Source: Clostridia bacterium
Lineage (GTDB): Bacteria > Bacillota > Clostridia > Oscillospirales > CAG-272
DNA: 5,324 nt
Reading direction: 5' to 3'
Assembly: GCA_900770145.1 (NCBI GenBank)
Contig: CAAGJL010000296.1
Coordinates: forward strand, 1-5,324
Both the position numbers and the translations under genes were made by a program. The notes under the pieces were generated by a model, which saw only the letters and a list, made by a program, of their open reading frames with translations, ran no database searches and was not told the DNA's origin. Position 1 is the first letter of the stretch. Every line of letters begins with the position of its first letter. This document shows positions 1 through 5,324 of the stretch, one piece after another.

Positions 1-1399
1 CCGGCGGCATATGCTCCAATTTGCGGCACAACCCGTCACTGACCAGTTCATACAGGCTTTTGCCGAACATATTGGACTGCCAGAGTTTTTGCGGGTCGCT
101 TTCAAATTCTTCCAGAATGCCGCGCACAAACTCCTCAGACTGCTGTTCGGTGCCCACAATGGGATTGATTTCCGTCTCAATATCGGCTTTGATGAGGTGC
201 AGAGACGGCGCCGTGGCGCGCAGACGCACCCCGTACCCGCCGGATTGCTTCACAATAGTGGGTTTGGCAAGGCGCAGGTCTTCCGCTTCCGGCATCACGA
301 TTCCGTATCCGTCGCGCTCGGCGGTTTCCAGTGCGTTTGCCACCCGCTCATACTTCCGGCGGATTTCGGCAAGGTCACGAAGCAGGCAGAACAGTTTGCC
401 CTCGTCTTTTACTTCTTCCCCGGTCAGGTCGCTGACCACATCAAAGTAAAGTGACGGCGCAAAGGAAATCTTTACGGTAGCCGTGCCGCTGCCCATGTCC
501 AGATTTTCGGGAGTCACATCCGCCACATATTCGTTTTCGGAAAGCGCGGAAAATACGCGCCCCACGTCATCCATCCGGGTCACATTTCCGGCAAGGCGGC
601 AAATGTCCCCCATTACAGAGCGGGAAATCGGGTGTTCCTCTCCAAGGGCTCTCACCCATACCGGCAGGCACAGACGCACAGCGCTGACCGGAAATTCACC
701 CAACACCATTCCAAGAATCCCGCGGATGTCGTCCGCGGTGAGGGAGAGACAGTTGACCAGTGCCACGGGTACGCCGTATTTTTCTTCCAATTCCGCCGCC
801 AGCGCGCGGGATTTTTTGTTGGAAGGATCGCCGGAATTGAGAATTACGGCAAAGGGCTTTCCCATTTCTTTCAGTTCGCTGACCAGCCGTTCCTCGGCTT
901 CCGTATAAGAGGCTCGCGGAATTTCGCCCACCGTGCCGTCAGAAGTGACCAGCATCCCGATGGTTGCGTGCTCGCTGATCACCTTATGCGTGCCGAATTC
1001 CGCCGCCTCGGCAAACGGCATCGGCTCCTCCTGCCATGGGGTATGTACCATGCGCACGGCACCGTCCTCGGTGTCGCCCAGCGCCTCCGGGATCATATAG
1101 CCCACGCAGTCGATCATTTTCACCCGCAGTGCCACGCCGCCGTCAAGCGTCAGCGGCACCGCCGCGTCGGGCACGAACTTCGGCTCAGTGGTCATCACGG
1201 TTTTTCCCGCCGCGCTCTGAGGCATTTCGTCCCTCGCGCGTTCCCGGTCGTAACCGCCGTCGATATTGGGCAGCACCAACTCCTGCATAAAGCGCGTGAT
1301 GAAGGTGGATTTTCCGCTTCTCACGGGCCCTACCACGCCGATATAGATGTCGCCCCCTGTCCGTTCGGCAATATCCTTATAAATGGACTGTTGTGTCAT
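1..1399 (-). CDS. spoIVA: Stage IV sporulation protein A (spore coat morphogenetic ATPase), 3'-partial
   Basis: SpoIVA is a mother-cell ATPase that polymerises on the outer forespore membrane and forms the basement layer on which the spore coat assembles; it is also needed for cortex formation (established for Bacillus subtilis). The frame is open from the ATG at 1399 to the left edge, giving 466 residues. The N-terminal TRAFAC-type NTPase domain carries a Walker A loop GPVRSGKST (residues 24-32); its lysine is residue 30, the position known in B. subtilis. A TT pair lies at 70-71 and a Walker B-like MIDCVG with Asp97 follows. The stretch TPWQEEPMPF (120-129) and HATIG...TSDGT (144-156) are family hallmarks. 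The visible end (LCRKLEHMPP) matches the region about 25 residues before the usual C-terminus (family length about 492), so only the tail is missing. A GGAGGG ribosome binding site (1407-1412) lies 7 bases before the ATG. It is probably monocistronic, with its own sigma-E-type promoter. Confidence 0.97.
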   Translation of the reverse strand, partial: MTQQSIYKDIAERTGGDIYIGVVGPVRSGKSTFITRFMQELVLPNIDGGYDRERARDEMPQSAAGKTVMTTEPKFVPDAAVPLTLDGGVALRVKMIDCVGYMIPEALGDTEDGAVRMVHTPWQEEPMPFAEAAEFGTHKVISEHATIGMLVTSDGTVGEIPRASYTEAEERLVSELKEMGKPFAVILNSGDPSNKKSRALAAELEEKYGVPVALVNCLSLTADDIRGILGMVLGEFPVSAVRLCLPVWVRALGEEHPISRSVMGDICRLAGNVTRMDDVGRVFSALSENEYVADVTPENLDMGSGTATVKISFAPSLYFDVVSDLTGEEVKDEGKLFCLLRDLAEIRRKYERVANALETAERDGYGIVMPEAEDLRLAKPTIVKQSGGYGVRLRATAPSLHLIKADIETEINPIVGTEQQSEEFVRGILEEFESDPQKLWQSNMFGKSLYELVSDGLCRKLEHMPP

Positions 1400-1433
1400 C
1401 TTCGCACCCTCCGGTTTCTTTGCAATTCGCTAC

Positions 1434-1462
1434 ACTTTATGCACGGTAACACACGGATATGA
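1434..1462 (-). promoter_or_regulatory. Sigma-E-type promoter for spoIVA
   Basis: Read on the minus strand, a -35-like element TCATATC (1462-1456) is followed by exactly 14 bases and a -10-like element CATAAAGT (1441-1434). The B. subtilis sigma-E consensus is roughly KMATATT, 14 bases, CATACANT, so each element differs at about one fixed position. The predicted start point near 1427-1428 leaves a leader of about 28 bases that contains the GGAGGG ribosome binding site. Sigma-E control of spoIVA is known in B. subtilis, which makes the match credible. No competing TTGACA/TATAAT pair was seen in this gap. Confidence 0.75.
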
Positions 1463-1464
1463 CA

Positions 1465-1494
1465 AAAGGGCTCCCGCCGGCGCGGGAGCCCTTT
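1465..1494 (-). terminator. Rho-independent terminator of the rimO-pgsA operon
   Basis: A perfect 13-base-pair stem (1465-1477 with 1482-1494) encloses a 4-base loop. The core is GGGCTCCCGC paired with its complement, flanked by three A-T pairs. On the minus strand the hairpin ends in a short run of four T (1467-1464). It starts 9 bases after the pgsA stop codon and ends 2 bases before the -35 element of the spoIVA promoter, so it insulates spoIVA from vegetative read-through. The T-run is short but the stem is very stable. Confidence 0.88.
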
Positions 1495-1503
1495 CCGTTT
1501 TGC

Positions 1504-2151
1504 TTACCAGTTTGCGGTCAGCGCTTTGCGGTTGGCGTAGATATAATTGATGCCGGAAAGCAGAGTAAACACCAGCATCACCACCGTGGTCAGCCACGAG
1601 AGCGGATAGAAATGCGCAAAGAAGTACGTGGGGTCAATATAACAAAGGAGGCGGTCGAGATACGGCTCAATCATCAGCGTGCAGATACAGATAATCTGCG
1701 ACACGGTTTTAATTTTGCCGAGCATATTTGCCGCCACCACCTTGCCGCTGGAACTGACCAGCACCAGGCGCAGGGACGTGATGGCAAGCTCCCGGAAGAT
1801 CAGCAGGATGACCGCCGCAAACAGCACCACGGTAAAGGGCGTGGCGTAGGTCAGCCCATAGTACTCTGGGTTCATGATGCGGAAAAGCAGTACCATAAAC
1901 GTGCCGATGACCATAAATTTATCCGCCACGGGATCCATAAATTTGCCGAAATCGGTAATCAGTCCACGGGAGCGGGCAATTTTCCCGTCCAGCATATCCG
2001 TAAGTGAAGTGAGAATAAACAGCACTGTGCCGACGGCAAGGCAGATTTCCCAGCGCAGCACGCTTTCCGGCAACAACAGCGCCACCATCACCACAGGGAC
2101 AAGGCAAAGCCGAAGCATGGTCAGCCGGTTTGGCAAGTTCATCTTGCTCAT
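1504..2151 (-). CDS. pgsA: CDP-diacylglycerol--glycerol-3-phosphate 3-phosphatidyltransferase (phosphatidylglycerophosphate synthase)
   Basis: This 215-residue integral membrane enzyme transfers the phosphatidyl group from CDP-diacylglycerol to glycerol-3-phosphate, releasing CMP; it is the committed step toward phosphatidylglycerol and cardiolipin. The full CDP-alcohol phosphotransferase signature is present: D52, D55-G56, A59-R60, G69, D73 and D77 with the canonical spacing, so all catalytic and metal-binding aspartates are intact. The conserved FRELAITSLR (119-128) and GKIKT (145-149) favour PgsA over phosphatidylserine synthase and related enzymes. Hydrophobic stretches near residues 10-28, 36-51, 78-92, 103-120, 150-165 and 183-203 fit the usual six-helix fold. 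B. subtilis PgsA is 193 residues, so this is slightly long, mainly in loops after residues 92 and 160. The ATG overlaps the rimO stop (ATGA), which implies translational coupling. Confidence 0.95.
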   Translation of the reverse strand: MSKMNLPNRLTMLRLCLVPVVMVALLLPESVLRWEICLAVGTVLFILTSLTDMLDGKIARSRGLITDFGKFMDPVADKFMVIGTFMVLLFRIMNPEYYGLTYATPFTVVLFAAVILLIFRELAITSLRLVLVSSSGKVVAANMLGKIKTVSQIICICTLMIEPYLDRLLCYIDPTYFFAHFYPLSWLTTVVMLVFTLLSGINYIYANRKALTANW

Positions 2152-3506
2152 CTCTTTTCCTCCTTTGAAAACACCGCGCGCCCGAAAAGGTCGTAGTCCA
2201 CCGCCTCACGGACTTTTACGTCAATCATCGTGCCGGGCGCCACGCGCCGATCGGATTTGAAGTACACCTTTCCGTCAATATCCGGGGCGTCCGCCGCGGA
2301 GCGCCCGAAGTGCGCCTCGCTCACAGGGTCGTAGTCCTCGGTCAGCACCCGGATGGTTTTGCCGATCTTTTCCTCATTCTGCTCGGCATTGATCTGCATT
2401 TGCAACTTCATCAGGATGTCCATTCTGTCCTGCTTGGTCTGCTCGTCAATCTGCCCGTCCATTGTAGCGGCAGGCGTCCCCTCCTCCGGGGAGTAGGTGA
2501 ACACGCCCATATGCTCAAAGCGCTGTTCCTCCACAAAGCGGCACAGCTCCTCAAAGTCCTCTTCCGTCTCACCGGGAAAGCCCACGATAAAAGTGGTGCG
2601 GATGACAATGCCCGGCACCTCACGGCGCAGTTTCGCCAGCACGTCGCGGATCATTTTGCTGTCGCCATGGCGATTCATCCGTTTCAGCACGGGGTCGGCG
2701 ATATGTTGCAGGGGCAGGTCGATGTATTTGAGCACGCGGTCGTTGTCGCGCAGTTGTGCGATCAACTCATCCGTAATTTTATCCGGATAGCAATAGAGAA
2801 TACGCAGCCACGGGATGGAAGTTTCCTCGGTGATGCGGCGCAACAGTTCATGCAGACGGTAAGAACCGTACAGGTCCTTGCCGTAACGGGTCACATCCTG
2901 CGCGATGATATTCAGTTCTTTTACGCCAAGGCTTTCCAGATCCTTTGCCTCGTTTACCAGTTCTTCTGTCGGGCGGCTTCGATAGCGCCCGCGGATGGCG
3001 GGGATGGCGCAATAGGTACAGCGGTTGTCACACCCCTCCGCCACTTTGAGATAAGAGAAAAACTCCGGTGTGGTCAGCACCCGGTCACCGCCAAGGCGGA
3101 CGCCGTTTTTGTCGTCAAACGACGCATATTTGGGCACTTTATTATCAGAAAGACGTTTGACCACGCTCTCCACCGCCTCGGCAATGTGGTGGATACTGCC
3201 AACGCCCAGCAGGGCGTCAACCTCCGGCAACTCCGTGAAGATTTCTTCCCGATAGCGCTCTGCAAGGCACCCCGTTACGATGATGGCTTTCAGCCCCTTG
3301 TTCTTTTTCAGCCATGCCACATCCAGAATATTGTCAATGGCTTCTTTTTTGGCGCTCTCGATAAACGCGCAGGTGTTTACCACCACAATATCCGCCTCGG
3401 TTTCGTCTGGCGTGATTTCATATCCCGCCGTCACCAGTTCGTGCAGCATCACTTCGGTATCCAGTTGGTTTTTGGAGCAACCGAGCGAAATAAATCCGAT
3501 CTTCAT
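2148..3506 (-). CDS. rimO: Ribosomal protein S12 (Asp) methylthiotransferase, radical SAM enzyme
   Basis: RimO adds a methylthio group to the beta-carbon of a conserved aspartate in ribosomal protein S12, using two [4Fe-4S] clusters and S-adenosylmethionine. The 452-residue protein has the three-part family layout. The N-terminal methylthiotransferase domain has cluster-binding Cys10 (SLGCSKNQ), Cys46 (NTCAFIESAKKEAID) and Cys80 (TGCLAERY). The radical SAM barrel has CDNRCTYC (Cys159, Cys163, Cys166), then LPLQH (264-268) and FIVGFPGETEEDF (306-318). A C-terminal TRAM domain spans about 380-450. The FIESAKKEAID stretch and FGRSAADAPDIDG (400-412) point to RimO rather than the tRNA enzymes MiaB or MtaB. 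The start is set at the ATG at 3506, which begins MKIGFISLGC as the family does and has an AAGGA site; an in-frame ATG at 3542 would add 12 residues but precedes the predicted transcription start. It is the first gene of an operon with pgsA. Confidence 0.95.
   Translation of the reverse strand: MKIGFISLGCSKNQLDTEVMLHELVTAGYEITPDETEADIVVVNTCAFIESAKKEAIDNILDVAWLKKNKGLKAIIVTGCLAERYREEIFTELPEVDALLGVGSIHHIAEAVESVVKRLSDNKVPKYASFDDKNGVRLGGDRVLTTPEFFSYLKVAEGCDNRCTYCAIPAIRGRYRSRPTEELVNEAKDLESLGVKELNIIAQDVTRYGKDLYGSYRLHELLRRITEETSIPWLRILYCYPDKITDELIAQLRDNDRVLKYIDLPLQHIADPVLKRMNRHGDSKMIRDVLAKLRREVPGIVIRTTFIVGFPGETEEDFEELCRFVEEQRFEHMGVFTYSPEEGTPAATMDGQIDEQTKQDRMDILMKLQMQINAEQNEEKIGKTIRVLTEDYDPVSEAHFGRSAADAPDIDGKVYFKSDRRVAPGTMIDVKVREAVDYDLFGRAVFSKEEKR
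2159..2166 (-). promoter_or_regulatory. Ribosome binding site of pgsA inside the rimO 3' end
   Basis: The minus strand reads AAAGGAGG followed by a 7-base spacer and the pgsA ATG at 2151. It is close to a perfect match to the anti-Shine-Dalgarno sequence and fixes this ATG rather than the second in-frame ATG (residue 4). Because the site lies inside the last codons of rimO and the stop and start overlap, pgsA can be translated both by re-initiation and by direct entry. Confidence 0.9.
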
Positions 3507-3510
3507 AGTT

Positions 3511-3515
3511 TCCTT
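3511..3515 (-). promoter_or_regulatory. Ribosome binding site deciding the rimO start
   Basis: The minus strand reads AAGGA 4 bases before the ATG at 3506. The spacing is short and the match modest, but no comparable site precedes the alternative ATG at 3542, whose upstream bases are AT-rich and belong to the -10 region of the promoter. Confidence 0.6.
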
Positions 3516-3545
3516 CTTTCTGCAAACACTACAAATACGCATATT

Positions 3546-3574
3546 ATTTTATCATACGGGGGGCAAAATGTCAA
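3546..3574 (-). promoter_or_regulatory. rimO: Sigma-A-type promoter of the rimO-pgsA operon
   Basis: On the minus strand there is a perfect -35 box TTGACA (3574-3569), a 17-base spacer and a -10 box TAAAAT (3551-3546, five of six consensus positions). The predicted start is near 3539-3540, giving a leader of about 34 bases before the rimO ATG at 3506. The -35 box overlaps the start codon and second codon of the divergent membrane-protein gene on the other strand, so the two promoters must overlap or interfere. Confidence 0.85.
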
Positions 3575-4455
3575 CGGATTTTTCAAAGGGTGCGCAAAAA
3601 AGCAGGAGCCGCCGGGGGCGGCGCGCCTTTGACCCGAATTTTTCCACCCTGTTGACGCTTTGTACCCTCGCGGCGCTGACGCCGCTGTTGGTGCTTGCCC
3701 ACATTAAAGTGGGGTTTCTCATCCCGTATGCCGCCTATTTGCTGGCGCTGTATGTGTTGCTGACGCTTTTCGGGAAACTGCCGCATCTGTTTCTCGCCCA
3801 AAAAGATATGCTGACCCCGCGCGCGTTTTTCCGCGCCCTGAAAAACGACGCGGCGCGAGCGCGGCTTGCCCTCCCGTTCGGAATGCTTGCCAACCTTGCG
3901 TTTGCCGCTTTTCGTTTGGTCACGGGGCTTTTTTACCGTTCCTTCTGGTTTGCGGCGGAAGCGATCTATTATATCATTCTCAGCCTGATCCGCTATTCGC
4001 TCAGCAAAAAAGAAACCGCTGCGAAGGAGCGGGAGGCGCCGGAGCGCCTTGCCATGGAGTGGGAAGCCTACCGCCGCACGGCGCAACTGTTGTTGTTGCA
4101 GGACGTATCACTCGGCGGCATTGTACTCTCGGTGCTTTTAGAGGAGCAAACCATCATTTACCCCGGATACGTGTTGAGTATTTCGGCAATTTTCACGTTT
4201 TTCCGCGTGGCGCTTTCCCTGCGGCAAATCGCACGGTTCCGCAAAAAAGAGCGCCCGGCGCTGCTCTCCTCCAAGGCGCTTTCCTTATGCGGCTCGCTGT
4301 TGTCGGTGTTCACCACACAAGCCACCGTTCTTTCTCTGTGCGGCGCAAACCCTGCCGTGCCGCTTCTCAACGCCGCCACGGGCGGCACCGCGTTCCTCGC
4401 CCTGCCCGCCATTTCCTTTTTGATGTTAAAAAAAGCAAAACGGCAGGAGACGTGA
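3568..4455 (+). CDS. Polytopic membrane protein of unknown function (about 8 transmembrane segments)
   Basis: I cannot assign a function. The 295-residue product starts with a strongly basic cytoplasmic tail (KSRSRRGRR at 11-19), then hydrophobic segments at about 27-46, 48-68, 103-122, 126-142, 178-192, 198-217, 237-258 and 265-287, and ends in KKAKRQET; the charge pattern puts both ends in the cytoplasm. A charged cytoplasmic stretch (about 145-170) splits it into two halves. Motif-like segments are FRLVTGLFYRSFWF (115-128), AIYYIILSLIRY (132-143), YPGYVLSISAIFTFFR (198-213) and LLSSKALSL (232-240). From memory, uncharacterised clostridial membrane proteins share this pattern, but I could not verify that. 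No enzyme or transporter signature was recognised. The ATG at 3568 was chosen because the hydrophilic tail and helix 1 follow it; its ribosome binding site is a weak GGGGGG (3558-3563). The frame is open further upstream, but that part lies antisense to rimO. It is transcribed divergently from rimO and ends at a shared terminator. Confidence 0.85.
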   Translation: MSTDFSKGAQKSRSRRGRRAFDPNFSTLLTLCTLAALTPLLVLAHIKVGFLIPYAAYLLALYVLLTLFGKLPHLFLAQKDMLTPRAFFRALKNDAARARLALPFGMLANLAFAAFRLVTGLFYRSFWFAAEAIYYIILSLIRYSLSKKETAAKEREAPERLAMEWEAYRRTAQLLLLQDVSLGGIVLSVLLEEQTIIYPGYVLSISAIFTFFRVALSLRQIARFRKKERPALLSSKALSLCGSLLSVFTTQATVLSLCGANPAVPLLNAATGGTAFLALPAISFLMLKKAKRQET

Positions 4456-4465
4456 TGTGTTTCAC

Positions 4466-4500
4466 GCAAAAAAGGCACCGCTGTGCGGTGCCTTTTTTGC
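4466..4500. terminator. Bidirectional Rho-independent terminator between convergent genes
   Basis: A perfect 16-base-pair stem (4466-4481 with 4485-4500) closes on a 3-base loop. The GGCACCGC core is flanked by six A on the left and six T on the right, so the RNA from either strand ends in a U-tract. It lies 10 bases after the stop of the plus-strand membrane-protein gene and 7 bases beyond the stop of the minus-strand thiT gene, and serves both. Confidence 0.95.
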
Positions 4501-4507
4501 AACGATT

Positions 4508-5324
4508 TTATTTGGTGTTTTTCGCGTCTTCAATCATATTGCGGCGGGCGGTGTAGAGGATACAACCGATTGCCAGCGCTACGACGCTGACGATGACGAC
4601 CGTCATCCAGAAACTGCCGGCAAAGTTTTCTACTTTCAACATCTGAATGTTGAACTCACCGCTTTCGGGATCCTGCATATGGGTAAAGATCAGCGCCACA
4701 TCGGCGATCACCGCGCCCACACCGATCAGCCCGGTGAACACGCCCAGCAGGTCGGCGGTTTTGCCGCCGTTTTCTTCGGTTTGCAGGCGGGAAAGCTCCG
4801 GTTTGCGGAATTCCAGCACGCTGCCGAGGTAATACGCCACCAGCACCAGCACGATGGTTTCAGGCACCATATAGGTGGCGTTATAAATAAGGGAATACGC
4901 CATTGCCGCGCCGGTGGGGATGGAGATGCCCGCCCAGACCGTAGCGCCGGAAATCACGTGAAAAACGTAGCGCAGGAAGCATACAAAGAACGACCCCATT
5001 GCCAGCTCCGTGCTCTGTTTCTGCATTTTGCCGCGGAAAATGCCGCCAAGTCCCAGCACGGCAAAGGCAAAGATGTAATCGAGGAAGATGACTGCCAGCA
5101 CCGACTGCCAGGTGGTCACATACGACAGGCTCTTTAACCCCAGCAGCTGTTGCAGCACGGCATAGGAAAGCCCGGCACCCATGCCCCATGCCAACCCGTG
5201 CCGATAAGCGATCAGCACAATCGGGAACATGGAAGCCAGCGTGACCGAGCCGCCGTACGGCAGGTCCGCAATCTTGAAGATGCTGAGTACCACCGCCGCC
5301 GCGACCAGGAGCGCGGATTCGACC
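4508..5324 (-). CDS. thiT: ECF transporter S-component, thiamine-specific (ThiT/YuaJ family), 5'-partial, with C-terminal extension
   Basis: ThiT is the membrane subunit that binds thiamine and, with the shared EcfA/EcfA'/EcfT module, imports it. The frame is open to the right edge, so the true start is outside; 271 residues are visible, beginning VESALLVAAA. Numbering from the first visible residue, family motifs are LPYGGSVTL (21-29), FLDYIFAF (80-87), FLRYVFHVISGATVW (116-130) and YSLIYNATYMVPE (143-155). His122, Gly126, Trp130, Tyr143 and Asn148 fall at the spacing of the thiamine-contacting His125, Gly129, Trp133, Tyr146 and Asn151 of Lactococcus lactis ThiT (numbers from memory), so substrate binding looks intact. 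The usual protein of 180-200 residues would end near residue 172. Here about 100 more residues follow: a charged linker, a membrane segment (191-213), an acidic outside loop (214-235), a second membrane segment (236-258) and a short polar tail. Any TPP riboswitch would lie upstream, out of view. A GTG at 5293 is an internal Val, not the start. Confidence 0.9.
   Translation of the reverse strand, partial: VESALLVAAAVVLSIFKIADLPYGGSVTLASMFPIVLIAYRHGLAWGMGAGLSYAVLQQLLGLKSLSYVTTWQSVLAVIFLDYIFAFAVLGLGGIFRGKMQKQSTELAMGSFFVCFLRYVFHVISGATVWAGISIPTGAAMAYSLIYNATYMVPETIVLVLVAYYLGSVLEFRKPELSRLQTEENGGKTADLLGVFTGLIGVGAVIADVALIFTHMQDPESGEFNIQMLKVENFAGSFWMTVVIVSVVALAIGCILYTARRNMIEDAKNTK

Noticed and set aside
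632..1462. A 276-residue plus-strand open frame antisense to spoIVA
   Set aside because: Its composition is that of a reverse-strand shadow, rich in His, Arg and Phe, and it overlaps SpoIVA with all its ATPase motifs; it also runs into the spoIVA promoter.
1642..1652. A strong plus-strand Shine-Dalgarno-like AAAGGAGG inside pgsA
   Set aside because: No start codon follows at a usable distance and it is on the antisense strand of pgsA; it arises from the codons of that gene.
3542..3547. TATTAT as a -10 box for the plus-strand membrane-protein gene
   Set aside because: It matches five of six consensus positions, but the best -35 at 17 bases (TCTGCA, 3519-3524) matches only three of six, and the AT-rich bases are already explained by the rimO -10 region on the other strand. 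It remains possible but unsupported.
2310..3632. A long plus-strand open frame (440 residues) antisense to rimO
   Set aside because: It lies almost wholly opposite the well-conserved RimO coding sequence, has a His/Gln/Arg-rich composition typical of antisense shadows in GC-rich DNA, and no ribosome binding site or family motif.
4457..5137. A 226-residue plus-strand open frame opposite thiT
   Set aside because: It starts just before and runs through the bidirectional terminator, then lies antisense to the conserved thiT gene; His- and Gln-rich content suggests a shadow frame.
5291..5293. GTG as the start codon of thiT
   Set aside because: The frame stays open upstream to the window edge and the preceding residues (VESALLVAAA) match the normal first helix of ThiT, so this is an internal valine.

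Overview
The window looks like ordinary core chromosome of a fairly GC-rich, endospore-forming Firmicute, most likely a clostridial lineage such as Oscillospiraceae/Ruminococcaceae. The evidence is a bona fide spoIVA (spore-coat ATPase, found only in spore formers), a sigma-E-like promoter in front of it, classic GGAGG-type ribosome binding sites, and a Firmicute-type ThiT thiamine transporter. The assignment to family is inference; no rRNA is present.

Layout, left to right. (1) spoIVA on the minus strand, missing only the C-terminal end, which runs off the left edge. (2) A 104-base gap (1400-1503) packed with the pgsA terminator and, almost touching it, a sigma-E-type promoter for spoIVA. 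(3) A two-gene minus-strand operon, rimO then pgsA, joined by a 4-base ATGA overlap and driven by a near-consensus housekeeping (sigma-A type) promoter at 3546-3574. (4) A divergent plus-strand gene for a 295-residue polytopic membrane protein of unknown function, whose start codon sits next to and partly inside the -35 box of the rimO promoter. (5) A strong symmetrical hairpin terminator shared by that gene and the convergent minus-strand gene. (6) A thiT-like gene for the thiamine-binding S-component of an ECF transporter, running off the right edge at its 5' end and carrying an unusual C-terminal extension of about 100 residues with two extra membrane segments.

The genes do not form one pathway. 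rimO (ribosomal protein S12 modification) and pgsA (phosphatidylglycerol synthesis) are housekeeping genes co-transcribed in vegetative cells; spoIVA is read separately in the mother cell during sporulation; thiT serves vitamin B1 uptake. No mobile element, CRISPR array, tRNA or rRNA was seen, and no stretch over 300 bases lacks a gene. I found no evidence of a novel multi-gene system. The points most worth a second look are the uncharacterised membrane protein with its overlapping divergent promoter, the extended ThiT, and the compact terminator/sigma-E promoter junction.
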